Of a stretch of DNA of 22,987 nucleotides, positions 13,503 through 20,908 are shown in pieces. Position 1 is the stretch's first letter. Each line of letters opens with the position of its first letter. The position numbers were made by a program, and so were the translations under genes. This stretch comes from a virus, in the IMG/VR virus record IMGVR_UViG_3300047678_000265, positions 1 through 22,987 of that record; one strand, 5' to 3'. Under the pieces are notes generated by a model, which was not told the DNA's origin, ran no database searches, and saw nothing but the letters and a program-made list of their open reading frames with translations.

Positions 13503-13819
13503 ATCTTGTAGCCCAATCGAGCCAAATTGACTTTAGTCTGTTGGGCAAGAGCCTTCAATCCCCTTGCTTTGATGGACTTTATTCTACTCTTACCTTCAAT
13601 TTCGTCAGCTTCCTTATTCAGTGCTTTAACGAAGTCTTCTGCTGCCTGCTCCATTTCATCGCCATCAATTTGCACAACTGCCCCCATCAGCAACTCATCC
13701 GGCTCTTTCTTGAACTCTTCCACACGCACTTGGAAGATATGAAATGGGTCCGATGGGTCAAGCTCCTTCTTTTCTTTCCTCTCCATCGACATTTCTTGTC
13801 GGTCATATTGTTCAAGCAT
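13499..13819 (-). CDS. Unknown small charged protein, 106 aa
   Basis: A 106-aa, highly charged protein of unrecognised family. It has an N-terminal Met/Glu/Lys-rich stretch (MSMERKEKKELDPSDP), a short strand region (LLMGAVVQIDGDE) and a basic helical C-terminus (SRIKSIKARGLKALAQQ, then KVNLARLGYKI). AAAGGAG lies 8 nt before the ATG at 13819 and is embedded in the last codons of the homing endonuclease upstream, so the two are probably on one transcript. The gene runs against the glycosyltransferase gene, with a 4-bp overlap of stops. Confidence 0.7.
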   Translation of the reverse strand: MLEQYDRQEMSMERKEKKELDPSDPFHIFQVRVEEFKKEPDELLMGAVVQIDGDEMEQAAEDFVKALNKEADEIEGKSRIKSIKARGLKALAQQTKVNLARLGYKI

Positions 13820-13823
13820 AAAA

Positions 13824-14786
13824 TCACTCCTTTAACTCCGCATTATACTCAATTTTTGCGTTGCCGCCAATGTGAAAATTTGTTTTGTATATCAAATTGT
13901 TAACAATTCTGTCAATCGTCGCTCTGGTTACAGCATATATTTTTGACGCCTCTTTACGAGTACATCCACTCTTGATTATTCGTCTGATTTCAATGGCTTT
14001 TTTCATATCCAATTTGTTTGGGCCATAGTTAGGCAAAACATCCCGTACCTGTGTGGTATCAATTTTGTATTGAAAACAATCAAATGACACATACGGTTTT
14101 ACTAATTCAACGAATTGAAAATAGCTTTTTGCACCAACGTTTATTATCTTTCTCTGCCGATTGCAGTTAATGCCGAGTTCCTTAACTTTATCTACAAGGA
14201 AATCCACTTCCACAGTGGTAAATGAATTAGTGCAAACAACAATAGTTTTTCTTTGTTGATTATTACACCCATCTTGCAAATACCAATGGGCCAAAATGTA
14301 AGGATTAAGCTTCAAATCGCTCGGAACGATTTTTTTTCCGGTTAAATACCACTTGTCTCTAATTGCCTTGAATAGTGGATGGGTTCCAGTCCAAAACGCA
14401 GAGGCGTAGCAAAGTTCATTTGAGTCTCCGTGAATAACTTTGTTGTTTTTTCCTCTCTTCGGTTTTGTTGAAACCTCTTCATGGATTTCTTTTGCAAATG
14501 GCTTAAAGATTTGCTGGGCATATCCAACATATTCTTTCATGGTTGATTTCATCTTCAACCGAAATCTACCTTGTTTGTGGACAGTTCCATCTCCAAGCAT
14601 ACACGCAGTCATCAAATCATCTTGTTGTTGTGTAAACTTATCTACATCATATTTCAAATTGTAATAGTTTAGCTTATACTTTTTAAGATATCGAATTATC
14701 GTACTGACTGCCACGCCAAAATGCGTGGCAGCTTCTCGATTAGTTTTATCTTTCAACATCACAAGTAAGTCTTCCTTATCAATCAT
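13824..14786 (-). CDS. LAGLIDADG homing endonuclease with HTH domains at both ends
   Basis: A 320-aa free-standing homing endonuclease. I use the ATG at 14786 because GGGAG lies 5 nt upstream; the frame extends 24 codons further but into AT-rich leader. Residues 1-40 form a helix-turn-helix (NREAATHFGVAVSTIIRYLKKY). Two LAGLIDADG helices follow: MTACMLGDGTVH and ILAHWYLQDGC, each with the catalytic acidic residue. The C-terminal part carries a second HTH (GCTRKEASKIYAVTRATIDRIV). It cuts a specific DNA site to spread its own gene. It sits on the strand opposite to the virion genes, directly before the small virion-protein gene. Not within an intron, as far as can be seen. Confidence 0.85.
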   Translation of the reverse strand: MIDKEDLLVMLKDKTNREAATHFGVAVSTIIRYLKKYKLNYYNLKYDVDKFTQQQDDLMTACMLGDGTVHKQGRFRLKMKSTMKEYVGYAQQIFKPFAKEIHEEVSTKPKRGKNNKVIHGDSNELCYASAFWTGTHPLFKAIRDKWYLTGKKIVPSDLKLNPYILAHWYLQDGCNNQQRKTIVVCTNSFTTVEVDFLVDKVKELGINCNRQRKIINVGAKSYFQFVELVKPYVSFDCFQYKIDTTQVRDVLPNYGPNKLDMKKAIEIRRIIKSGCTRKEASKIYAVTRATIDRIVNNLIYKTNFHIGGNAKIEYNAELKE

Positions 14787-14839
14787 ATTGCTCCCGTATT
14801 TTGTATAGTATTTTATCAATTTGGAAATGAAAATGTAAG

Positions 14840-14882
14840 CATAAATAAAATGCAGCATATAAAATGTTGTCTTAAAAGGAGG
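14840..14882 (+). promoter_or_regulatory. TATA-type late promoter candidates and strong ribosome site
   Basis: CATAAATA (14840-14847) and TATAAAAT (14858-14865) both resemble the T4 late box TATAAATA. They are followed by AAAAGGAGG (14874-14882), the strongest Shine-Dalgarno sequence in the window, 5 nt before the ATC codon used as start of the next gene. The region also includes the 5' leader of the divergent endonuclease. Confidence 0.5.
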
Positions 14883-14887
14883 TTTTT

Positions 14888-15286
14888 ATCGCACTCATCA
14901 GCCCAGATGTCGGGGAGATTGCACTTCTTCAGTATATTGTTAACTTGGTTGCTCCAACCCACCCTGTCATGAAGTTGTTTACCAACAACTACACCCCGAA
15001 CGACAGTGCCACGCTTGCCACCTTGGCCGAAGCATCCCAAGCTGGTTATGCCCCAATTACACTTGCTGGAACCAACTGGACAACGACTTTAACCGCTGGC
15101 TTGGCAACAGCCGTGTACAGCGAACAAACATTCAGCTTCACCACTGGCGTGAATGTTTATGGGTATTTCGTAGTTGATACTACTGGCACCAAGCTTTTGT
15201 GGTTGGAACGATTCTCGGGTGCGCCATTCACTCTACCAAGCGGTGGTGGTACGATTGCAATCACCAGCCGTGTAACTTTGGATTAA
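14888..15286 (+). CDS. Small phage virion-type protein with apparent ATC start
   Basis: A 132-aa protein if it starts at ATC 14888, 5 nt after a perfect AGGAGG. No ATG, GTG or TTG is found in frame near that site; the first in-frame TTG (14945) would remove 19 residues and has no ribosome site. The resulting N-terminus, (M)ALISPDVGEIALLQYIVN, fits a family of small phage proteins that open with L-PDVGE-LL-YI, then KLFTNNYTP and a GYAPITLAGTNW segment. The rest is beta-rich (VYGYFVVDTTGTKLLWLERF) and ends TSRVTLD. Such proteins are usually minor virion or fibre-linked components, but their exact role is unclear. A strong terminator hairpin follows. It is transcribed with the neck and tail genes. 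Confidence 0.75.
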   Translation: MALISPDVGEIALLQYIVNLVAPTHPVMKLFTNNYTPNDSATLATLAEASQAGYAPITLAGTNWTTTLTAGLATAVYSEQTFSFTTGVNVYGYFVVDTTGTKLLWLERFSGAPFTLPSGGGTIAITSRVTLD

Positions 15287-15308
15287 TTTCAAAGTTAATA
15301 CAACATTG

Positions 15309-15343
15309 ACAAAATCCCTCGGAGTTAATCCGAGGGATTTTGT
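15309..15343 (+). terminator. Rho-independent terminator (15-bp stem)
   Basis: Arms ACAAAATCCCTCGGA (15309-15323) and TCCGAGGGATTTTGT (15329-15343) pair perfectly around the loop GTTAA. The 3' arm ends in a T-rich stretch (ATTTTGTTT). It lies 22 nt after the stop of the small virion gene. It separates that gene from the gp14-like gene, which has its own TATATAT box. It might also work weakly on the minus strand. Confidence 0.9.
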
Positions 15344-15353
15344 TTGGCACACA

Positions 15354-15360
15354 TATATAT
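15354..15360 (+). promoter_or_regulatory. TATATAT box 4 nt before the gp14-like start
   Basis: TATATAT (15354-15360) comes just after the terminator and 4 nt before ATG 15365. No Shine-Dalgarno is present between. The arrangement matches the boxes at 2900, 6107 and 22608. It is a candidate late promoter making a leaderless mRNA. Confidence 0.45.
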
Positions 15361-15364
15361 TTGC

Positions 15365-15910
15365 ATGATAATGCTAGGTAATGGATCGAATGAATTACAA
15401 AGCGGACCGCTTTCGTTTTTCAGTGCCGATCCATCCCAAAATCCTGACATGCAATTTCTCAACAAAATTGATGAAGAGGCGATCCAAGTTGGTGGATCAC
15501 CAATTCATTATCATGAAGTTTTCATCCAAGAGGGGACGATGGACCCTCTTTACCGAGAAGATAGAGGAAAGTTATTTTCCCCAATTCCTGTGCAACTCTA
15601 TGCGTTCTATGAGCCAATTGGAAGCAGCAGGGCGCAAGGTATATTCGGCATTGACTCCGCAATGGATGAAGTCATGTTTGAATGTAATTATAGTGCAGTG
15701 CTTAAATTATTGGGACATCCACCGAAAGTCGGATCGTTGATTCACACGCCACACTTGGGCGAAAATTGGGTAATTATTGAATGTAAGACCGCCGAGTTCA
15801 AAATGTGGGGTCGATTCCGCATCCATATCCATTGTGCCAGATTCCAAGAGTCTGTTACAACTGGTGAGGGTAAGATGGCTCAAAATAACACCAAGGTCAA
15901 TCACATCTAA
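15365..15910 (+). CDS. Neck protein, T4 gp14-like
   Basis: A 181-aa protein (179 aa if the second ATG at 15371 is used). Its order of segments follows T4 gp14: FLNKIDEEAIQVGGSPIHYH, then a DPLYREDRGKLF loop, IPVQLYAFYEP, a GIFGIDS-DEVMFEC strand, and the PPKVGSLIHTPHLGENWVI motif corresponding to 'PREGDLIYFP...FEI' in gp14. gp14 with gp13 forms the neck that connects head and tail. T4 gp14 is about 256 aa, so this is shorter. The next gene is gp15-like, as in T4 (13-14-15 order), which supports the call. The start lacks a ribosome site and follows a TATATAT box. Confidence 0.65.
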   Translation: MIMLGNGSNELQSGPLSFFSADPSQNPDMQFLNKIDEEAIQVGGSPIHYHEVFIQEGTMDPLYREDRGKLFSPIPVQLYAFYEPIGSSRAQGIFGIDSAMDEVMFECNYSAVLKLLGHPPKVGSLIHTPHLGENWVIIECKTAEFKMWGRFRIHIHCARFQESVTTGEGKMAQNNTKVNHI

Positions 15911-15918
15911 TTTCTTTA

Positions 15919-15949
15919 CACTTTAATAAAGTGCAAAAACCACTATATA
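15919..15949 (+). promoter_or_regulatory. Small inverted repeat and TATATA box before the gp15-like gene
   Basis: CACTTT (15919-15924) and AAAGTG (15928-15933) form a 6-bp stem with an AAT loop, flanked by TTT and AAA. TATATA (15944-15949) follows, then the GAGGG ribosome site and ATG 15962. The hairpin is weak for a terminator. The TATATA box belongs to the same group as the others upstream of late genes. Confidence 0.35.
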
Positions 15950-15961
15950 CAGAGGGTTAAT

Positions 15962-16963
15962 ATGGCCGTCGAAATAGTAAATCCGGGCAACCATAATCAG
16001 AAATCCATTGTCGATTGTAATCCAAAGGCACCACAGGGTCAAATGAACCAAGACCCGCCGCCAAAATATTGCAACGATGATGGCTCACCATCAAAGCGAA
16101 GACCGGATCAGCCTCCATTAGACTGGCTCAAAGAAGTTTGTGATCAAAAGTCTGGTCTTGGCGCACATGCAATGTGCGATCCTCAGCAAACAGGTCAGAT
16201 TGTAAATGACCTAGCCAATCCAACCAGAAAAGTTGTTTATAACTATCCACAATCATTAAAAGGCACCGACGAGGCGATGGTTGACCTTTTTAGTAACCTC
16301 GTAGTGCTTGACAACGATGGGAAAGCTTGGCCAGTTCCAATTATTTGGGGAACCCAAGAAAGAGCCGTGGCTGAAATATTGCAAGATAATATCCGAAAAG
16401 ACGACAGCCTTATCGTTGATAGATTGAAATTACCCATGATGGCAATTATTGACACGGGATTTCAATTTGATCCTAAAAGATACATCTACCACAAAGCTAC
16501 TGATTGGTTAAGGCATTTAAGGAAAGATGGAAAACCGGGTTGGACGCTGCCAAACCAAGGAAGAGAACGAGGAACAATTTTCGGGTTGCCACCGGGATTG
16601 CCGGTAAACATTGGCTACACCTTAACTGCTTGGTCTTTATATTTGGAAGATATGAAGCAAATACAGACGCAAGTCCAATTGAAATTTAGCCAATTGGCGT
16701 ATTTGAGAGTGAAAGGAGTTCAGTGGGAAATTGGGGTCAAGTTGGACTCCACCGCTAATAACCTCGACCTAGAACCCGGAGACTTGAAGCAAAGGGTGAT
16801 AAAATATCAGTTTAATTTGACGGTTGAATCATATATACCTCAACCCGTTGTCCGAGAACAAGCTGTATTGAAAATTAAGCGTAATGTTTTCAATAACGTG
16901 GAAGAAGAAAAGATTACGGATGTACTAGATAGACTAGAGACCGTGGTAGAGGACTTGAAATGA
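15962..16963 (+). CDS. Tail completion / sheath-stabiliser protein, T4 gp15-like
   Basis: A 333-aa protein. Residues 1-100 are a Pro/Cys-rich extension not found in T4 gp15. From about 108 the gp15 plan is clear: VDLFSNLVV, the strand VPIIWGTQERA, RLKLPMMAIIDTGFQFDPKR, and then LTAWSLYLEDMKQIQTQVQLKFSQL, followed by QRVIKYQFNLTVESYIPQPV. In T4, gp15 forms a hexamer that caps the tail tube and holds the contractile sheath. Length is above T4 gp15 (272 aa) because of the extension. GAGGG lies 5 nt before the ATG. The stop overlaps the next gene's ATG (ATGA). Position between gp14-like and sheath genes supports the call. Confidence 0.75.
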   Translation: MAVEIVNPGNHNQKSIVDCNPKAPQGQMNQDPPPKYCNDDGSPSKRRPDQPPLDWLKEVCDQKSGLGAHAMCDPQQTGQIVNDLANPTRKVVYNYPQSLKGTDEAMVDLFSNLVVLDNDGKAWPVPIIWGTQERAVAEILQDNIRKDDSLIVDRLKLPMMAIIDTGFQFDPKRYIYHKATDWLRHLRKDGKPGWTLPNQGRERGTIFGLPPGLPVNIGYTLTAWSLYLEDMKQIQTQVQLKFSQLAYLRVKGVQWEIGVKLDSTANNLDLEPGDLKQRVIKYQFNLTVESYIPQPVVREQAVLKIKRNVFNNVEEEKITDVLDRLETVVEDLK

Positions 16964-17172
16964 TTGAAATTACAAACAAACAACATCATCCAGTGCAAGT
17001 GATAATAAGGTCACGGAAATCTCCCCGTGCCTTCAACACCCTGAACATACCGGGATTAGGTTCAGGCAACAACACTTATCTTTTGGAAGACGAAAGATAT
17101 ACCGATTATATCGACCGTGTTGAGAAATTGGGATGGATTTCAGTGCGTAAGATCATAAATAAAACCAAGTGA
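16960..17172 (+). CDS. Unknown small protein, 70 aa, between gp15-like and sheath
   Basis: A 70-aa protein of unrecognised family. The N-terminal half is beta-rich with MIEITNKQHHPVQVIIRSRKSPRAF, the middle has LNIPGLGSGNNTYLLEDER, and the end is basic (SVRKIINKTK). The GLGSGNNTY segment suggests a loop. Its ATG overlaps the gp15-like stop, so the two are translated together, and the sheath gene starts 16 nt after its stop. The position suggests a small tail-terminator or sheath-assembly component; that is an inference from context alone. Confidence 0.75.
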   Translation: MIEITNKQHHPVQVIIRSRKSPRAFNTLNIPGLGSGNNTYLLEDERYTDYIDRVEKLGWISVRKIINKTK

Positions 17173-17188
17173 AGGGGAGAAGAGTTAT

Positions 17189-19591
17189 ATGGCAATTTTA
17201 AGAGGCTTTCCACCGAGTAACATCATATCTCCGAGCGTAAGAATCTCTGAGCAAGACTTGAGTTTCATCGCACCGGAGCAAAATTTCCACCGAGCAGGTG
17301 TTATCGGGTTTGCCAGCAAGGGTCCAATCAACGTCCCAACACTGGTTCAAACAGTAACAGAACTACATCGTAAGTTTGGTCATGGCCATCCTGATGTCGG
17401 CGATCCATATTTGGTTTACGCTGGCGAGCAATATTTGCAAGTCGCTACAGACTTGTGGGTTGTTCGTGTCGGCGATGAAGATCAAGTAAGCGATGAACGG
17501 GCGCAAATCGCCTCAGTAGATGTAGCTGCCGCTGGCGGTCAAGTAATCATCCAAGGCAACGTTCCAGAAACATTCACGTTCGTTGGCGACCACTTCTTTA
17601 AGTGGAAGCTCAATGGTGTTCTCGCCTCCAAGACATTGGTTGTCCTCGGTGACGACACTCTTGGAACAGTTTACACCTGTTCGGAATTGGTTGACAGTCT
17701 AAACGACCAACTTGTTCCAACAATTGATGGAATCGAATTCTTCTGCAATGGTGCTACCGAAATCGGCGTAAGAACCACTTTCGCCTATGGCCCAAGTGCA
17801 ACTTTGGAATTGGTGTCCGTAGCAAATGCTATCTACGGTGGAAATGACCCAACGGACGATTTGTTTGGTGGCTTGCAACCAGAACCCGGTGCCATCACTG
17901 GCTTGGGAACTGGCATGACACGAGCCGTGGCGGTTGGAGCCAATGATCGTTATCCAAACGACGGCTATCAAACCGCTGGTGTTTGGGACTTCACTGGTCT
18001 AACAGACTTGAACCTTCAGATTGTAATCGACGGCACTGACAGCGTATTGATTGACAATATCAACCAAGTTGTTGATTTGGCAAACTTGGAAGGATTGGTC
18101 AACACATCGACGGATATCGTTAATGAAATCAACAACCAAATCGATACGAGTGTTGTGCCGGGTGGATTCCGGGCGCACTTGGTTGGTGGAGTCGGACCAA
18201 ACATCGAAATCAAGACCGTTCACCACGGTCGTGATGCAAGAATGTTAATCAAGGTCGAAAGCACCGCAAGTGCCATCTTCGGATTCGATAATCTAACCAA
18301 GAAGGGTACAAGCCCATCTGGTATCAGTGGCGACGTAGCAGTCAGCACTTTCGGTATCGTAAGTGGTACTGTTAACACAGGACTTTTGAGCTTTACTGCA
18401 ACAGCCGATAGCTCGGGTGTAGATGGTAATGTAACTCAATTCGTAGTCACAAACGACACAACACAAAATACATTCAACATTGAAGTTTACACAAATGGTG
18501 CCCAAGTAGAAGCTTGGGGTAATTTGTCGAAAGATACCAACAGCTACTTCTATGTTGGTACTTACTTGGCACAAGTCAGTGATTACTTGCGAATAAGTGA
18601 TAACCTCGCAGTTGGTGCCCCGCCTGCAAATGGAACTTACAGTTTGTCCGGTGGAACTGATGGTATTCCATCAGACCCAGATGAACAAGATGATTTGATT
18701 ATCGGTAGCGATGTTGGGTTGACAGGTATGTTCTCCTTGTCAGAACCAGAGCAAATCGACATCGATTTGGTTGCCGTGCCGGGACACTCTTCGACAAGTG
18801 TTATCTTGTCACTAATCAGTTTGTGCCAAGACTTCAGACAAGATTGTTTGGCACTTATTGATCCGCCATTCGGATTAACAGTAACCGAAATCGTACATTG
18901 GCAAAATGGTGTTCACCCATTGAACACCGAAAGATTTGACACCGATTTCGCTGCTCTTTATTGGCCGTGGGTCAAGATTCGTGACACCTTTAACCGTGTC
19001 AACGTTTGGGCACCACCATCTGGCAGCGTAATGGCAGCTATTGCAAGAAGCGATACACTCGCAGCACCTTGGTTTGCACCAGCCGGAACGACAAGAGGTA
19101 TTTGTCCCGGCGTACTAGATGTCTTCACTCGTCCAACATTGGCCGAGAGAGATGAAATGTATGGCAACAGAAATGCAATCAACCCAATCATCCAATTCGT
19201 GGATGTAAGTGGATTCCTAATCTGGGGCCAGAAGACGCTACAGCGTAGACCAACGGCTCTCGACCGTGTTAACGTTCGAAGAATGTTGTTTGTTGCAGAA
19301 AAGAGAATTCGTGCGGCTTGCAGAGACTTGTTGTTTGAGCCGAATGATGCAATTTTCAAAGCAAGATTTGAATCTATTGTAGGCTCGATTTTGAATGAAA
19401 TCAAAATCGGACGTGGAATCACAGATTTCATCATCCGTGATGATGAAACCTTAAACACCACGGACGTAATCGATAGAAACGAGTTCAGAGCGAACATCGG
19501 TATCCAGCCGACCAAAGCAGTTGAATTCATCTTCTTGCAATTCACAATCAATAGAACTGGATCGTTTGCTGAAACATCTGACTCGTTCTAA
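17189..19591 (+). CDS. Contractile tail sheath protein, T4 gp18-like
   Basis: An 800-aa sheath subunit, which polymerises around the tail tube and contracts to drive it through the host envelope. The N-terminus (PSVRISEQDL, then AGVIGFASKGPINVPTLV) and the C-terminus (LQRRPTALDRVNVRRMLFVAEKRI, then NRNEFRANIG-like segment and QPTKAVEFIFLQFTINR) are the conserved sheath core. The protein is longer than T4 gp18 (659 aa). The extra length is a large middle insertion with two similar domains (about residues 125-220 and 267-365) sharing DG/NG turns and a closing AIYG/AIFG motif. These should lie on the outer surface. The ribosome site is GAAGGGGAG. The tube gene follows after 18 nt. Confidence 0.95.
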   Translation: MAILRGFPPSNIISPSVRISEQDLSFIAPEQNFHRAGVIGFASKGPINVPTLVQTVTELHRKFGHGHPDVGDPYLVYAGEQYLQVATDLWVVRVGDEDQVSDERAQIASVDVAAAGGQVIIQGNVPETFTFVGDHFFKWKLNGVLASKTLVVLGDDTLGTVYTCSELVDSLNDQLVPTIDGIEFFCNGATEIGVRTTFAYGPSATLELVSVANAIYGGNDPTDDLFGGLQPEPGAITGLGTGMTRAVAVGANDRYPNDGYQTAGVWDFTGLTDLNLQIVIDGTDSVLIDNINQVVDLANLEGLVNTSTDIVNEINNQIDTSVVPGGFRAHLVGGVGPNIEIKTVHHGRDARMLIKVESTASAIFGFDNLTKKGTSPSGISGDVAVSTFGIVSGTVNTGLLSFTATADSSGVDGNVTQFVVTNDTTQNTFNIEVYTNGAQVEAWGNLSKDTNSYFYVGTYLAQVSDYLRISDNLAVGAPPANGTYSLSGGTDGIPSDPDEQDDLIIGSDVGLTGMFSLSEPEQIDIDLVAVPGHSSTSVILSLISLCQDFRQDCLALIDPPFGLTVTEIVHWQNGVHPLNTERFDTDFAALYWPWVKIRDTFNRVNVWAPPSGSVMAAIARSDTLAAPWFAPAGTTRGICPGVLDVFTRPTLAERDEMYGNRNAINPIIQFVDVSGFLIWGQKTLQRRPTALDRVNVRRMLFVAEKRIRAACRDLLFEPNDAIFKARFESIVGSILNEIKIGRGITDFIIRDDETLNTTDVIDRNEFRANIGIQPTKAVEFIFLQFTINRTGSFAETSDSF

Positions 19592-19609
19592 TAGGATATA
19601 GGAGAAAAC

Positions 19610-20173
19610 ATGGGTATAAACATGGGTATTGGTGCCGTTGGTTTGCCCGGCACAATCTATAAGAGAAAGTTCAGATGGACGTTCCAAGTAGATTTTTGCG
19701 GCAACGAGGGCATTCCAGCTAATTTCGTAAAAGTAGCTGCACGTCCAAATCTTGCTATTGAAGAAACTGAAATCAACTTCCTCAATAGTAAGACATGGAT
19801 TTCTGGCAAAGCAGCTTGGGAAACCATTACTGTAACCTACTTGGACGTTGCTGGCGATCAGTCAGCAAAAATTCTAAGCTGGTTGGCATCAGTCTACAAC
19901 TTTGCCGTACCAGTTAGAACTCCAAATTACTCTCAAGGTGCTGCTCTACAAGACTACGAGGGAACAGCTACATTGACAATGTATGATGGTTGCGGCGAAA
20001 CATTGGAAGAATGGAGACTTCAACACGTTTGGCCGACCGCAGTAAACTTCGGGGAATTGGATTACAGTTCTTCGGACATTGCAGAAATCGAACTCACGCT
20101 ACGTTACAGCGATGTACAGTACAGGTCTAGCTGTGCTGGTCAAATTGCACCTTGCAGTTGCACACGTTGCTAA
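19610..20173 (+). CDS. Tail tube protein 1, T4 gp19-like
   Basis: A 187-aa tail-tube subunit. Hallmarks are KRKFRWTFQVDFCG at the start, IEETEINFLNSKTWISGKAAW in the middle, WETITVTYLDV, TLTMYDGCGETLEEWRLQHVWPTAVNFGELDYSSSD, and IELTLRYSDVQY at the end. This is the order seen in T4 gp19 (163 aa). Hexamers stack to form the inner tube. It follows the sheath gene, as in T4, with ATAGGAG as ribosome site. It is clearly related to the next gene, with shared RKFRW, DGCG, VWP and LRYS/D motifs. The Cys-rich C-terminus (CAGQIAPCSCTRC) is unusual. Confidence 0.9.
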   Translation: MGINMGIGAVGLPGTIYKRKFRWTFQVDFCGNEGIPANFVKVAARPNLAIEETEINFLNSKTWISGKAAWETITVTYLDVAGDQSAKILSWLASVYNFAVPVRTPNYSQGAALQDYEGTATLTMYDGCGETLEEWRLQHVWPTAVNFGELDYSSSDIAEIELTLRYSDVQYRSSCAGQIAPCSCTRC

Positions 20174-20184
20174 TCATCTCGAAC

Positions 20185-20216
20185 AACCAGTGCGGTTTTC
20201 AAAAACCGCACTGGTT
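20185..20216 (+). terminator. Strong hairpin between the two tail-tube genes
   Basis: AACCAGTGCGGTTT (20185-20198) and AAACCGCACTGGTT (20203-20216) pair perfectly over 14 bp with a TCAA loop. The stretch after it is only moderately T-rich (ATTCTCTCTTACTT). It follows the first tube stop by 11 nt and ends 17 nt before the second tube ATG. It may stop, or partly stop, transcription so that tube 1 is made in excess. Confidence 0.8.
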
Positions 20217-20233
20217 ATTCTCTCTTACTTCAT

Positions 20234-20908
20234 ATGCCTGATAGAAAAACAATGGGCCTTGCGTTTGGTCTTCAAACACTTTGCTTCCCACGGAAGTTCC
20301 GATGGCTTTTTACCATTAAAGGTATTAGTGCAGATGAAGGTTCAGCAGAATCTTTGCCCCCAATGAAGGGAGCAAGACCATCCATCAACTTCAAAGAAAT
20401 AGACTCAGAGCATCTTTCTGAAACAATTTATTTCCCCGGCAAGCCGGATTGGAAACCAATTACTTTGACACTTTATGATTTGAAAAAGAACAAAAACCCT
20501 GTTTTCGAATGGCTTAAAAAGTTCTACGATCCATGTAGCGACAGCACAACAATAAATTACTCAACCTCTCTAACTGGTGATGATAATGGATTCAAGAGAG
20601 ACGCTACATTGGAATTATATGATGGTTGCGGCCACGTCATAGAAACATGGACGTTTGAAAACGTTTGGCCGCAATCTATTGAATTTGGTGATTTAGACAT
20701 GGCAAGCAGTGATGTTGTTACGGTGGACGTAACACTTCGATATGATCGAGCCACAAGAGACTGTAGTGGCGGGGGTGGTGGAGGTAGTAGTGGCAGCGGC
20801 AGCGATAGCCCCAACAGCTTCGACAGCAGTTCCGGTGGTGCTGGGGAAGATGGCTCTACCAATAGTTTTGGACAGCCAACTGGCGTTGATCCAAACGGGG
20901 CAATTTAG
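20234..20908 (+). CDS. Tail tube protein 2 (gp19-like paralogue) with Gly/Ser tail
   Basis: A 224-aa paralogue of the first tube protein. Shared motifs are PRKFRWLFTI, INFKEIDSEHLSETIYFPGKPDW, TLTLYDL, LELYDGCGHVIETWTFENVWPQSIEFGDLDMASSD, and VDVTLRYDRA. Its last 55 residues are a flexible tail of Gly and Ser (SGGGGGGSSGSGSDS, then Asp/Gly-rich to GVDPNGAI), which tube 1 does not have. It could be a distinct segment of the tube, a tail-tip ring or a baseplate-proximal tube. No Shine-Dalgarno precedes the ATG, and a strong hairpin is 17 nt upstream, so its level is probably lower than that of tube 1. Its stop overlaps the convergent small gene by 4 bp. Confidence 0.85.
   Translation: MPDRKTMGLAFGLQTLCFPRKFRWLFTIKGISADEGSAESLPPMKGARPSINFKEIDSEHLSETIYFPGKPDWKPITLTLYDLKKNKNPVFEWLKKFYDPCSDSTTINYSTSLTGDDNGFKRDATLELYDGCGHVIETWTFENVWPQSIEFGDLDMASSDVVTVDVTLRYDRATRDCSGGGGGGSSGSGSDSPNSFDSSSGGAGEDGSTNSFGQPTGVDPNGAI

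Noticed and set aside
14945-14947. TTG as start of the small virion gene
   Set aside because: No ribosome site near it, and it discards a conserved-looking N-terminus that begins 5 nt after a perfect Shine-Dalgarno.
15306-15311. TTGACA as a -35 box
   Set aside because: It lies at the edge of the terminator stem and has no -10 box at the right distance.
17153-17160. CATAAATA as a late promoter for the sheath gene
   Set aside because: It falls in the codons IINK of the 70-aa gene, so it may be chance; kept only as a weak possibility.
18958-19551. 197-codon minus-strand frame inside the sheath gene
   Set aside because: Antisense to a firmly identified sheath protein; no ribosome site or family.
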